Source of the DNA: Paracoccaceae bacterium
GTDB lineage: Bacteria > Pseudomonadota > Alphaproteobacteria > Rhodobacterales > Rhodobacteraceae
DNA length: 14,528 bases
Direction of reading: 5' to 3'
NCBI GenBank assembly: GCA_002400675.1
Contig: NVQY01000019.1
Coordinates: 8,144-22,671, forward strand
The notes under the pieces are model-generated. The model searched no databases. It saw nothing but the letters and a program-made list of their open reading frames with translations, and had not been told where the DNA came from. Position numbers and translations under genes: made by a program. Positions 7,324 to 14,528 of the stretch are shown here, piece by piece. How positions within the stretch are numbered: the first letter of the stretch is position 1; the number at the start of each line of letters is the position of its first letter.

Positions 7324-8532
7324 CTAGCCAACCACGTTGAACGCCGGCCCAAAGGGGTAGCCGGTAATATTATCGGCCCCATTTTCGGTTATCACCAGAA
7401 TATCATGCTCCCGATATCCCCCCGCACCCGGCTGATCATCGGCAATGGTCAGCATCGGCTCCATCGAAATCACCATGCCCGGCTCCAACACTGTGTCGAT
7501 ATCCTCGCGCAACTCCAACCCCGCCTCGCGCCCGTAATAATGCGACAACACCCCAAACGAATGACCGTAGCCAAAGGTGCGGTATTGCAGCATGTCGCGT
7601 TCCTCCAGAAATGCGTTGATCTTGTGGGTCACGTCCGAACACACTGCCCCCGGCAACAACAGCGACATGCCATATTCATGCGCCGCGACATTGGCCTCCC
7701 AGAACTTCAGGGACGCCGCATCAACCTCGCCAACAAACAACGTGCGCTCCAACGCGGTGTAATAGCCCGAAATCATCGGGAACGCGTTCAGCGACAGGAT
7801 ATCACCGCGCTCAAGTATCCGCCCGGTGACCGGGTTATGCGCCCCATCGGTGTTGATACCCGATTGAAACCACACCCATGTATCGCGGTATTCGGCGTCG
7901 GGAAACCGCTTGGCGATCTCGGCCTCCATCGCATCGCGCCCGACCATTGCGACGTCTATCTCGCGCGTGCCGGGGCGGATCGCATCGCGGATGGCATAGC
8001 CGCCGACATCGGCAACATTTGCGCCGTGACGGATCAGGGCAATCTCGGCCGGGGATTTGTGCATCCGCTGCCGCATGGTCGTAGGGGCGATATCAACCAT
8101 CGTCGCCGGAGACAGAAAATCCTCAAGCTTGTCGCGCTGAACCAATGTCAGATGGTCGCCCTCATACCCGATCACACCGCCGGTCCCACAGACCGATGCC
8201 ACGGCGCGCCAGTAATTGTCGCGCTGCCAGTCGGTATAGGTGATGTTGTCGCAAAAACTGCGCCGCGACGGCTGGCCCGCATCAATCCCGGCGCTGATGG
8301 TGACGCACTCACTCTCGGTGACCACAAGGCCATAGGGGCGCCCGAATGAGCAGTACAGGAACCCGGAGTAATAGGCGATATTGTGCATCGACGTCAGAAC
8401 AGCGGCGGTTGCGCCAACCTCTTGCATCCGCGCACGCAACCCGGCAAGGCGGGCCTCGTATTCGGCAGTCTCAAACGGCAATCGTGCCTTGTGGCCATTG
8501 TGATAACGGTAGGTTTCGGGGCGTGTGGTCAT
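7324..8532 (-). CDS. Creatinase (creatine amidinohydrolase), 402 aa
   Basis: Creatinase hydrolyses creatine to sarcosine and urea in the cytoplasm, a step in creatine and creatinine use as a nitrogen and carbon source. It is a non-metal member of the M24 (pita-bread) fold. The residues known from the Pseudomonas putida enzyme appear at the same numbers here: H232 (in AHNPVT), E262 (in TALERTLF), H324 (in GYGHSFG), E358 (in SMEPM) and H376 (in YREHD). The length is very close to the usual 400-odd residues. The ATG (8532) follows a strong AAAGGAGGG site. No sarcosine oxidase, creatininase or urease gene is in the window, so downstream steps must be encoded elsewhere. A related amidinohydrolase specificity remains possible, but this is the best-supported assignment in the middle region. 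Confidence 0.95.
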   Translation of the reverse strand: MTTRPETYRYHNGHKARLPFETAEYEARLAGLRARMQEVGATAAVLTSMHNIAYYSGFLYCSFGRPYGLVVTESECVTISAGIDAGQPSRRSFCDNITYTDWQRDNYWRAVASVCGTGGVIGYEGDHLTLVQRDKLEDFLSPATMVDIAPTTMRQRMHKSPAEIALIRHGANVADVGGYAIRDAIRPGTREIDVAMVGRDAMEAEIAKRFPDAEYRDTWVWFQSGINTDGAHNPVTGRILERGDILSLNAFPMISGYYTALERTLFVGEVDAASLKFWEANVAAHEYGMSLLLPGAVCSDVTHKINAFLEERDMLQYRTFGYGHSFGVLSHYYGREAGLELREDIDTVLEPGMVISMEPMLTIADDQPGAGGYREHDILVITENGADNITGYPFGPAFNVVG

Positions 8533-8679
8533 GGCTGACCCTCCTTTGCAGAAAGGTCCCGGCGTTCAGGACAACTCGGGTGCAAAACAGAATTCTGGTG
8601 GCGACGCCATCGCCAGTACCCACAACTTGTTTGGAACGATTCCCTTACCCACGCAAGAGGTTTCGGCGGTCACCCAGCC

Positions 8680-8964
8680 TTAGCGCAGGCCGCGCTTTTG
8701 CGCCTCTTTCAGCAATTTGGCATAAACGTCGCTTTGGGTGCCGTGCGCGTAGCCGGTCTGTGCCACCTGACCGCGTGGCGACGTGGTTGCCCCTATGCCT
8801 GAGGACGCCCCTTCGGTCAGAATCTGCGATGTGCCGTCGGTCTGCATCGTGAAAAGATAGTAAACCGGGTTGATGTCAATTACCGGCGTGATCACCGATT
8901 TGCTTCCGGCCTGCGCCGCTGTGATCCCAAACCCGACCATTGCTATTGCAAGAAGTATCTTCAT
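8680..8964 (-). CDS. Small exported protein of unknown function, 94 aa
   Basis: A 94-residue protein with a clear Sec signal peptide: MK, a hydrophobic core ILLAIAMVGFGITA and a cleavage site after AQA at about residue 19. The mature part is about 75 residues. It is polar, with no cysteine and no further membrane segment, so it is probably periplasmic or secreted. It contains a Gly/Ser/Thr-rich middle (about residues 43-65) and a basic helical C terminus. The ATG (8964) follows AAGGA at 8 bases. The gene lies 46 bases after the barrel gene and 147 bases before creatinase, and all three are on the same strand. No family is recognised. Confidence 0.75.
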   Translation of the reverse strand: MKILLAIAMVGFGITAAQAGSKSVITPVIDINPVYYLFTMQTDGTSQILTEGASSGIGATTSPRGQVAQTGYAHGTQSDVYAKLLKEAQKRGLR

Positions 8965-9010
8965 TTGGCGTTTCCTTCATCTACAGCGGTAACTTCAGCG
9001 GTGGTAAACC

Positions 9011-9844
9011 TTATGGACGACGGGCAAACCGTTTGCCCAGTGTGACGGTCAAAAGTATCCGCCGACCCGACACGTTGTTGAATGTATCACCGATTCCCAA
9101 ATTAATCAGTAAGTTCTTTTCGGGAAACGGCCAGAAATTGACACCGGTGATGGCCTCATCGCCATACCAGGCAATGCTTAGCCCGAAATTCTTGTGTATC
9201 CCGACGCCAATGCCACCGTAAAACCCCGGGTCCGATCCGAACCGCGAAACCCCCGACCCATAGCCGGCGCTGACCAGAATGGGGAGGCCCAGGTTTTCAT
9301 CAGCGCGCCGGACCGAAGAAAAGCTGAGGTTCCATTCAGGATCCAGAACAGATGAATCGCCCCAGGTCAGCAGGTTCTGCAACCCCAGTCCCGCGGCCCC
9401 CTGCCAGATTTCCTCAAGCGAAAAATTGCGGCTGAAATGCAGGCCAACCCGCCCCGAAGAGCCAAAATGCGACGGCGTCGTCGAGGTGATTTCGATCACC
9501 GGCGTAACCCCGATTGCGGTTTGCGCATTGCCCAGCCCATAGCCCAGCGCGATCGAGGCGTCAAAATCCTTTGGCCGGCCCCGTTCCCGCCGGTCAGTGG
9601 CGGCAAAGGACACAAACCCAAACCCGCGCGGGGCACCAAACCCTGACGGAATTCCCATGATAACCGTCCGCTGAGGATAGTCCCGCCGCGTCTCGATCTG
9701 GCGCAACAGGTCAAGGATTTCCTGATCGCTTAAGGTCGAGGGATCAAAGTCGGGGCTGCTCAAAGAGGGGGGGCCAACGCCGTCCTGCGCCATTGCCAGC
9801 GACGGCAACAGGCTGATCAGAAGAATTGAAATCCAACGCTGCAT
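9011..9844 (-). CDS. Probable outer-membrane beta-barrel protein, 277 aa
   Basis: A protein with a signal peptide (MQRWISILLISLLPSLAMA, cleavage before QDG). A short polar stretch of about 60 residues follows, with a helical DPSTLSDQEILDLLRQIE segment. The remaining 200 residues alternate hydrophobic and polar residues with many Gly and aromatics, as in a transmembrane beta-barrel (for example ILVSAGYGSGV and LSIAWYGDEA). I chose the ATG at 9844. An upstream TTG at 9868 would add eight residues and a poor signal-peptide start. The C terminus ends KRFARRP, not the aromatic residue typical of barrel proteins, so membrane insertion is inferred rather than shown. The function is unknown. It follows the hydrolase gene by 40 bases across a tandem repeat. 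Confidence 0.8.
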   Translation of the reverse strand: MQRWISILLISLLPSLAMAQDGVGPPSLSSPDFDPSTLSDQEILDLLRQIETRRDYPQRTVIMGIPSGFGAPRGFGFVSFAATDRRERGRPKDFDASIALGYGLGNAQTAIGVTPVIEITSTTPSHFGSSGRVGLHFSRNFSLEEIWQGAAGLGLQNLLTWGDSSVLDPEWNLSFSSVRRADENLGLPILVSAGYGSGVSRFGSDPGFYGGIGVGIHKNFGLSIAWYGDEAITGVNFWPFPEKNLLINLGIGDTFNNVSGRRILLTVTLGKRFARRP

Positions 9845-9852
9845 CCTACGAA

Positions 9853-9892
9853 TTTTCCCTTGGGTCAACTGGTTTTCCCTTGGGTCAACTGG
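9853..9892. repeat. 20-bp tandem duplication at a gene junction
   Basis: Two exact adjoining copies of a 20-base unit (ttttcccttgggtcaactgg), 9853-9872 and 9873-9892. The second copy contains the stop codon of the hydrolase gene (9885-9887). The first lies just before the barrel-gene start and carries its AAGGG-like element. Partial similarity continues with GGTCAAC at 9891-9897. It looks like a recent slippage duplication. Confidence 0.95.
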
Positions 9893-10670
9893 TCAACCGC
9901 CGCACCATGTCACTGTCGGGATCAGCCAGCGGGTCGATGACGTTGAAATGATGGGTGTCCGGGGCAATCACCAGATCGCTGCTCCAGGCGTTGGCCAGCC
10001 ACCTTGCCTGATCCAGAAACGCGGGCCGTTCATCCGCGCCAACCCAGACGGTCACCGGCACATCATGGCGATCATGCATCAACATTGGGCTTTCGGCGGT
10101 GGCCTCAGATTCGAGCAGGTGAAAATCGGCGTTCATCACCGTGCGCCGCAACGGGCGCAGGTCCGACAGGGGTGATATGGGCAGGATATGTGTCAGTCGC
10201 CCGGCAATCGTCGCCGGCATCAGCGTCCGGTCCAGCATCCGCGCGGCCAGATGCCCCCCGGCGGAATGGCCGGTGATCGAAATCGGCCCCTCGGTTTGCG
10301 CGGCAATTGCCTGTACGGCCTGCGCGATCTGACGGGTAATCTGGCAAATGCGAACATCCGGGCACAGGTCGTAAGACGGCATGGCCACCGCCCAGCCGCG
10401 CGCCAGTGGCCCGGCGGCAAGGTGGGAAAACGACTTGGGGTCGAACATCCGCCAATAGCCGCCATGCAGGAAAATCACCGTGCCTTTCGTGGTCCCGGCA
10501 GGGCGAAACAGATCATATGTCTGCCGCTCTGACTCGCCATAGGGTTGATCCAGAACCGCGCGCTTGCCAAGGCTTTGCCGCAAGGTCGCTGCGGCCTCTG
10601 CCCAGCGCACAGGATAGGCTGCGGCCCCGTCGATATAGGCCCCATTGGCATAGGCATCATCCAGTTCCAT
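9885..10670 (-). CDS. Alpha/beta hydrolase, kynurenine formamidase-like, 261 aa
   Basis: A cytosolic serine hydrolase of the alpha/beta fold. The oxyanion motif HGGYW is at residues 69-73 and the nucleophile elbow GHSAGGH at 134-140 with catalytic Ser136. An acid is likely at D213 or E214 (GADERP), and the catalytic His is probably H241 in DTHHFNVI. The HGGYW plus GHSAG combination is typical of esterases related to arylformamidase (N-formylkynurenine hydrolysis), but substrate specificity cannot be read from the motifs. I chose the ATG at 10670, preceded by AAGGAAACGCT. An upstream in-frame extension to 10862 runs through the divergent gabD start region and is not credible. No other kynurenine-pathway gene is in the window. 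It is divergent from gabD, with 86 bases between the two starts and no convincing promoter visible there. Confidence 0.9.
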   Translation of the reverse strand: MELDDAYANGAYIDGAAAYPVRWAEAAATLRQSLGKRAVLDQPYGESERQTYDLFRPAGTTKGTVIFLHGGYWRMFDPKSFSHLAAGPLARGWAVAMPSYDLCPDVRICQITRQIAQAVQAIAAQTEGPISITGHSAGGHLAARMLDRTLMPATIAGRLTHILPISPLSDLRPLRRTVMNADFHLLESEATAESPMLMHDRHDVPVTVWVGADERPAFLDQARWLANAWSSDLVIAPDTHHFNVIDPLADPDSDMVRRLTS

Positions 10671-10756
10671 AGCGTTTCCTTCCCAAAGTGGTCCTAGACA
10701 AACCTTGCCCCAAATGCTTTGCCTGCGCGAGTAATATTTCTTCGGAGGGACATCTG

Positions 10757-12232
10757 ATGCTGGACGCGACAACTGATCTGAAATCATTGCTGAAGGACCC
10801 CAGCCTGCTGGCAACCAAGGCCTATATCGGCGGTCAATGGGTCGATGGCGAGGGCGGCACATTTGATGTGACCAACCCCGCGCGCGGCGACGTGATCGCG
10901 CAGGTGGCCGACCTTAGCCGTGCGCAGGTCGCCGGGGCGATTGATCAAGCCGTCACAGCACAAAAGGAATGGGCCGCGTGGACCGGCAAGGAGCGCGCCG
11001 CCATCATGCGCCGCTGGTTCGATCTGATGATTGAAAACGCCGACGATCTGGGCACCATCCTAACGGCCGAACAAGGTAAACCACTGGCCGAAGCGCGCGG
11101 CGAAATCGTCTATGGCGCGTCCTTTGTCGAGTTCTTCGGCGAAGAGGCCAAACGCGTCTACGGAGAAACCATCCCCGGCCACCAGCGCGACAAGCGCATC
11201 ACGGTGCTGAAACAACCGATCGGCGTGGCCGCGTCCATCACCCCTTGGAATTTCCCCAACGCGATGATCACCCGCAAGGCTGCACCGGCGCTGGCCGTGG
11301 GCTGTGCGTTCGTGGCGCGCCCGGCCAAGGAAACCCCGCTTTCGGCGCTGGTTCTGGCGGTTCTGGCTGAACGCGCAGGCATCCCGGCGGGCGTGTTCAA
11401 CGTGGTGCCGTCGTCGCGGTCGTCTGAGATTGGCAAGGAGTTTTGCGAAAACCCCGGCGTGCGTAAACTGACCTTTACCGGCTCGACCGAAGTGGGGCGC
11501 ATCCTGTTGAAACAGGCCGCCGACAGCGTGATGAAATGTTCGATGGAACTGGGCGGCAACGCGCCGTTCATTGTGTTCGACGACGCCGATCTTGATGCCG
11601 CCGTCGAGGGCGCAATGATGTGCAAGTTCCGCAATAACGGCCAGACCTGTGTGTGCGCCAACCGCATTTATGTGCAGGCCGGTGTCTATGACGAATTCGC
11701 CGCCAAACTAAAGGTGGCGGTGGAAAATCTGGCAGTTGGCGATGGCCTGGAGGCCGGTATCACCACCGGCCCGCTGATCAACGCCGAAGCGGTGGAAAAG
11801 GTAAAAGAGCACATCCTTGATGTCACCGACCACGGCGGCACCATCCTGACCGGCGGCAATCCCAGCAATCTGGGGGGCACGTTCTTTCAGCCCACCATCG
11901 TCACCGGCGTGACCCAAAGCATGAAGGTCGCGCAGGAAGAGACCTTTGGCCCCCTCGCGCCCCTGTTCAAATTCGAGGACGAAGATGAAGTGATCGCTAT
12001 GGCCAATGACACGATCTTTGGTCTGGCATCCTATTTCTATGCCAACGACCTAAGCCGGGTCTACAAGGTGGCCGAGGCGCTGGAATACGGCATCGTCGGC
12101 GTCAATACTGGCATCATTTCAACCGAGCTTGGCCCGTTTGGCGGGGTCAAACAATCGGGCCTTGGCCGCGAAGGCAGCCACCATGGCATCGATGACTATC
12201 TTGAGATGAAATACATCTGCATGTCGGTGTGA
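10757..12232 (+). CDS. gabD: NAD(P)-dependent succinate-semialdehyde dehydrogenase
   Basis: A 491-residue aldehyde dehydrogenase that should oxidise succinate semialdehyde to succinate, the last step of the 4-aminobutyrate shunt. The catalytic Cys298 lies in FRNNGQTCVCANR, which closely matches GabD enzymes. The general base is E264 (MELGGNAP), and the cofactor-site TPWNFP is at 162-167 with N165. The C-terminal FGGVKQSGLGREGS motif is intact. The ATG at 10757 follows GGAGGGA at 6 bases. The longer reading frame from 10688 has no ribosome site and overlaps the divergent upstream region. No GABA transaminase is adjacent, but an amino-acid permease gene converges on it. A closely related semialdehyde dehydrogenase activity (for example glutarate semialdehyde) cannot be excluded. 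Confidence 0.95.
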   Translation: MLDATTDLKSLLKDPSLLATKAYIGGQWVDGEGGTFDVTNPARGDVIAQVADLSRAQVAGAIDQAVTAQKEWAAWTGKERAAIMRRWFDLMIENADDLGTILTAEQGKPLAEARGEIVYGASFVEFFGEEAKRVYGETIPGHQRDKRITVLKQPIGVAASITPWNFPNAMITRKAAPALAVGCAFVARPAKETPLSALVLAVLAERAGIPAGVFNVVPSSRSSEIGKEFCENPGVRKLTFTGSTEVGRILLKQAADSVMKCSMELGGNAPFIVFDDADLDAAVEGAMMCKFRNNGQTCVCANRIYVQAGVYDEFAAKLKVAVENLAVGDGLEAGITTGPLINAEAVEKVKEHILDVTDHGGTILTGGNPSNLGGTFFQPTIVTGVTQSMKVAQEETFGPLAPLFKFEDEDEVIAMANDTIFGLASYFYANDLSRVYKVAEALEYGIVGVNTGIISTELGPFGGVKQSGLGREGSHHGIDDYLEMKYICMSV

Positions 12233-12243
12233 TCACGCAGCCC

Positions 12244-12283
12244 TCAGGGGTCTTTCGCCGGGCTGTCCGGCGATTGCCCCTGA
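12244..12283. terminator. Nested hairpin at the gabD/permease convergent junction
   Basis: An outer stem tcagggg (12244-12250) with cccctga (12277-12283) encloses an inner stem tcgccgg (12255-12261) with ccggcga (12267-12273) around a 5-base loop. It starts at the permease stop codon and lies 11 bases after the gabD stop. It could act on both transcripts, but neither side has a real T-run, so it may be a bidirectional transcript-stabilising element rather than a full terminator. Confidence 0.4.
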
Positions 12284-13578
12284 TGGTTATGGATGCGTTT
12301 GACGATGACCCTGCCAGTGAAAAACCGCAGGCTGATCTCTATGGCAAAAGCCAGCACAAAGGCGGCCCCGATCCAGATCAGGATCGACGGTTGCCTGCTG
12401 CTTAGATAGATCGCCGACAGCACGATGGCCCCAAGGTTGACGGCAATGGCCAATAGCACCAGCGTCAATGACGCTCCGGTCTTTTTCAACAGGCGCAAAT
12501 GGCCGATATGAACGATCATGTGAATGGCCAGCGTCGAAATGGCGCCGATGGCGGCAATCGAGGACAGGTCGAAGAATACGGCCATAATCAGGATGATGAA
12601 CGAACTGATCACCAGGCCTTCTCGTGAATGGCCAAGCGGCGCGCCAAAGACGGCGGGTAATTCGCCCAAGCGGGCCAGTCGATAGGTGACATTGGTCACC
12701 GAATAAAGACTGGCATTGATCGCCGATGACGTAGACAGCAGCGCCGCCAGCGCCATGATGGTAAAACCCGCCGCGCCAAAGATCGGGCGGGCCGCCTCTG
12801 CCAGCGCGTAATCCTCGGCCTTGATCACCTCGTCCGCGGAAAGATTGCCAAACACCGCCAATGCCACGGCCACATAAAGAACCATCACCAGCAGAATGGA
12901 GGTCATGATGGCACGCGGCAATGTGCGGGCGGGATCGGGCATGTCTTCGGCGGCATTGGTGATGATGCGGAATCCTTCATAGGCAAAGAACGTGATCGCC
13001 AGCGAGAAAAGCACCGATTGATAGGGCGGGTATTGCGCCGGGGAAAACCGTGTAGGGTCCATCGTGACCAGCCCGGCAATGGCGAAAATGCTTAGGGCGG
13101 CCATTTTGATCAACACCACAAGGTTTTCGACCCGAGTCATGGAGCCGGGGCCGCGTAGGTTGATGAACATGAACACCAGAATGATCCCGGCGGCCAGCAC
13201 CTCGACCAGAAACCCAGGCAGGCCCGCAGGCAAAAGTTCATAGGCGTAGGTGCCGAACGTTCGCGCAACCAGTGACACCGAAACCAGTGCCGAAATATAC
13301 ATCAGAACGCTGATTCCGCCGGAAAATATTCCCGCGCCATAGCCTTGCACCAGATATTCAACCAACCCGCCTGCGGAGGGGTACCGCGCGCCCAGCCGTC
13401 CCATGGAATATCCCGACAGCAGGGCAATTACCCCGCCTGCAAGGAACGACATCCAAACGGCGCTTCCGGCGATTTGTCCGGCCTGACCCAGCAGCGCAAA
13501 TATTCCCGCGCCGACCATCGCGCCGATGCCCATGGCCACTGCTGACCAGAAAGAAACGGAATTTCCCGACTTGTGCAT
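12244..13578 (-). CDS. APC-family amino-acid permease, 444 aa
   Basis: An inner-membrane transporter of the amino acid-polyamine-organocation superfamily, about 12 hydrophobic segments over 444 residues. The first helix carries the GAGIF motif (residues 23-27) where the unwound substrate-binding region of this family sits. A second signature, FFAYEGFRIITNAAEDMPDP (197-216), corresponds to helix 6 and the following loop with its conserved E and P residues. The substrate is unknown. Being next to gabD, a GABA or related amino acid is possible, but that is inference. The ATG at 13578 follows AAGGAG at 9 bases. The longer frame to 13680 has a polar leader unlike the family. The gene is divergent from the ECF sigma gene and converges on gabD. 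Confidence 0.92.
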   Translation of the reverse strand: MHKSGNSVSFWSAVAMGIGAMVGAGIFALLGQAGQIAGSAVWMSFLAGGVIALLSGYSMGRLGARYPSAGGLVEYLVQGYGAGIFSGGISVLMYISALVSVSLVARTFGTYAYELLPAGLPGFLVEVLAAGIILVFMFINLRGPGSMTRVENLVVLIKMAALSIFAIAGLVTMDPTRFSPAQYPPYQSVLFSLAITFFAYEGFRIITNAAEDMPDPARTLPRAIMTSILLVMVLYVAVALAVFGNLSADEVIKAEDYALAEAARPIFGAAGFTIMALAALLSTSSAINASLYSVTNVTYRLARLGELPAVFGAPLGHSREGLVISSFIILIMAVFFDLSSIAAIGAISTLAIHMIVHIGHLRLLKKTGASLTLVLLAIAVNLGAIVLSAIYLSSRQPSILIWIGAAFVLAFAIEISLRFFTGRVIVKRIHNHQGQSPDSPAKDP

Positions 13579-13603
13579 CCTCAATATCTCCTTGCCGTTC
13601 CCC

Positions 13604-13629
13604 GGAACATGGTGTGCTTTTTCCCGTCT
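13604..13629 (+). promoter_or_regulatory. Candidate ECF-sigma promoter, GGAAC-N16-CGTCT
   Basis: GGAAC at 13604-13608 and CGTCT at 13625-13629 are separated by exactly 16 bases. This is the spacing and sequence type of promoters read by extracytoplasmic-function sigma factors. It points toward the ECF sigma gene, whose first ATG is about 60 bases downstream, so autoregulation is plausible. It lies within the leader of the divergent permease gene. Confidence 0.5.
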
Positions 13630-13689
13630 CAGCCCATCGGTTGGATTTTTTTCCAAGGATTGACCCGCGTGCTGCGTCATATAACCGTA

Positions 13690-14235
13690 ATGCGGATGAA
13701 TGTAAGTGACGAGAATCTGGCCAATCAGGCGGCAAATGGCGACGCGCAGGCGTTTTCAGTGCTTTTGGCGCGTCATTATGATGGGCTGTTCCGGTTTGCG
13801 TTTCGGTTGACCGGCGCAAGGGATCAGGCCGAGGATCTGACGCAGGACATCTGCGCCGCCCTGCCCGCCAAGCTGGCCGGGTTTCGCGGTGATGCGCGGT
13901 TCACCACATGGCTGTGGCGGGTGGCGGTGAACGCCGCCCACGACCGCCGCCGCCGCATCGCCACCCACAGCCGCGCCGCTGATGGTTGGGGCGATTGGGA
14001 GATAAACCGCGTGGCCAGCAGCAAAGAAACCCAAGACGGCATCGACTGGCTGACCCAAGCCATGTCCAGCCTATCGGTCGAATTGCGCGACACCCTCGCA
14101 CTGACCCTTGAGGACGAAATGACTCACCGTGAAGCAGGCAAAGTTCTGGGCGTATCAGAGGGCACAATCAGTTGGCGCATGGCCGAGGTGAAAAAGCACC
14201 TACGCGTGCTGCATGAAAAGGAGCAAAAGGCATGA
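13690..14235 (+). CDS. ECF-family RNA polymerase sigma factor, 181 aa
   Basis: A 181-residue sigma-70-family protein with the two-domain layout of ECF factors. Region 2 spans about residues 24-90, from HYDGLFRFAFRLTGARDQAE to the basic DRRRR. Region 4 spans about 121-172 and contains the helix-turn-helix around THREAGKVLGVSEGTISWRM. There is no region 1.1 or 3, as expected. The first plausible ATG is at 13690, with a second at 13696. No good ribosome site precedes either, so the start is uncertain. A long upstream extension to 13573 would overlap the divergent permease start and is unlikely. Its stop overlaps the next gene by 4 bases (ATGA at 14232-14235). A GGAAC-N16-CGTCT sequence lies upstream and suggests self-activation. 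The inducing signal is unknown. Confidence 0.93.
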   Translation: MRMNVSDENLANQAANGDAQAFSVLLARHYDGLFRFAFRLTGARDQAEDLTQDICAALPAKLAGFRGDARFTTWLWRVAVNAAHDRRRRIATHSRAADGWGDWEINRVASSKETQDGIDWLTQAMSSLSVELRDTLALTLEDEMTHREAGKVLGVSEGTISWRMAEVKKHLRVLHEKEQKA

Positions 14236-14528
14236 GTGATGATCTAAAGCACCTAAAAGACGCCCTGCGCGCCGCCACACCTGATGCACCACCCAAAGAC
14301 ACGCATCTGGCACTGGCCATGAAAAACTTCGACGATTTACAAAGCGCCCGCCAAGGATCGCCGTCCGGCGCCCGTCATACTCCTGATCGCCCGACACTCA
14401 TGTCGCGCATTTCATCTGGAGTTATTCGCATGTTTCATTCCCTCACCACCCGAGGCGCATTGGCGGCCACCACATCCATCACCGCCGTCGGCATTGGCGT
14501 TTTCTTTTACACCCAACAACCCGACATC
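14232..14528 (+). CDS. N-terminal part of a membrane-anchored protein coupled to the ECF sigma gene
   Basis: The first 99 codons of a gene that runs off the window, starting with the ATG that overlaps the sigma-factor stop by 4 bases. The visible part has a helical, charged N terminus (MSDDLKHLKDALRAATPDAP), a polar linker, and one hydrophobic segment at about residues 75-93 (ALAATTSITAVGIGVFFY). The cytoplasmic N terminus followed by one membrane helix is the layout of many anti-sigma factors, which are usually encoded directly after the sigma gene. From memory, Rhodobacteraceae also place a YfbK-like VWA-domain protein with a similar N terminus here, and I slightly favour that. The deciding domain lies outside the window. 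No zinc-binding anti-sigma motif is seen in the visible part. Confidence 0.75.
   Translation, partial: MSDDLKHLKDALRAATPDAPPKDTHLALAMKNFDDLQSARQGSPSGARHTPDRPTLMSRISSGVIRMFHSLTTRGALAATTSITAVGIGVFFYTQQPDI

Noticed and set aside
7318..8349. 343-residue open frame on the plus strand
   Set aside because: It is antisense to the well-supported creatinase gene, has low-complexity His/Arg/Gln-rich composition and no ribosome site. It is a GC-rich shadow frame.
8588..8615. CAGAATTCTG palindrome and a 6-bp hairpin between creatinase and the small exported gene
   Set aside because: The palindrome has no loop, the hairpin is short and has no T-run. Either can occur by chance.
10671..10862. N-terminal extension of the hydrolase to 325 residues
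   Set aside because: The extra 64 residues run into the divergent gabD gene, have no ribosome site and do not resemble hydrolase sequence. The ATG at 10670 has AAGGA.
13660..13685. TTGACC and TATAAC as a sigma-70 promoter for the ECF gene
   Set aside because: Spacing is only 14 bases, too short, and a better ECF-type pair lies upstream.

Overview
The window is GC-rich (about 60 percent or more by eye), densely packed DNA. Its gene content and codon style suggest an alphaproteobacterium, most likely of the Rhodobacteraceae/roseobacter type. The clues are a GabD-like dehydrogenase, a creatinase, an ECF sigma factor coupled to a membrane-anchored partner, and a cluster of poorly described proteins of a kind I associate with that group. 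No rRNA, tRNA, CRISPR array, transposase or integrase was seen.

Left half (1-7097, all minus strand, transcribed from 7097 toward 1): eight tightly packed genes, most joined by 4-base ATGA/GTGA overlaps. In transcription order they are: a long coiled-coil protein loosely like TelA; a small two-helix membrane protein; an unknown 373-residue protein; a large classical AAA ATPase; a 265-residue AT-rich gene with a HEPN-like RN-x4-H motif; a three-helix membrane protein; an unknown 453-residue soluble protein; and the start of a further membrane-anchored protein cut by the window edge. A 22-bp inverted repeat sits between the 373-residue gene and the ATPase gene. A nested palindrome lies just upstream of the first gene. 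This is the least explained and most interesting part of the window: a putative ATPase-driven membrane-associated complex with what looks like a swapped-in foreign gene.

Middle (7324-10670, minus strand): an alpha/beta hydrolase resembling kynurenine formamidase, a signal-peptide-bearing probable outer-membrane barrel, a small exported protein, and a creatinase with all expected active-site residues. These are mostly close together but not overlapping, and the barrel and small protein have no clear metabolic link to the two enzymes.

Right (10757-14528): a divergently transcribed NAD(P)-dependent succinate-semialdehyde dehydrogenase (gabD type) converges on an APC-family amino-acid permease. 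A nested hairpin at the junction may terminate transcription. Divergent from the permease is an ECF sigma factor. It is preceded by a good candidate ECF promoter (GGAAC-N16-CGTCT) and overlaps the start of a protein with one membrane segment that runs off the window, which may be a regulator or a VWA-domain protein.
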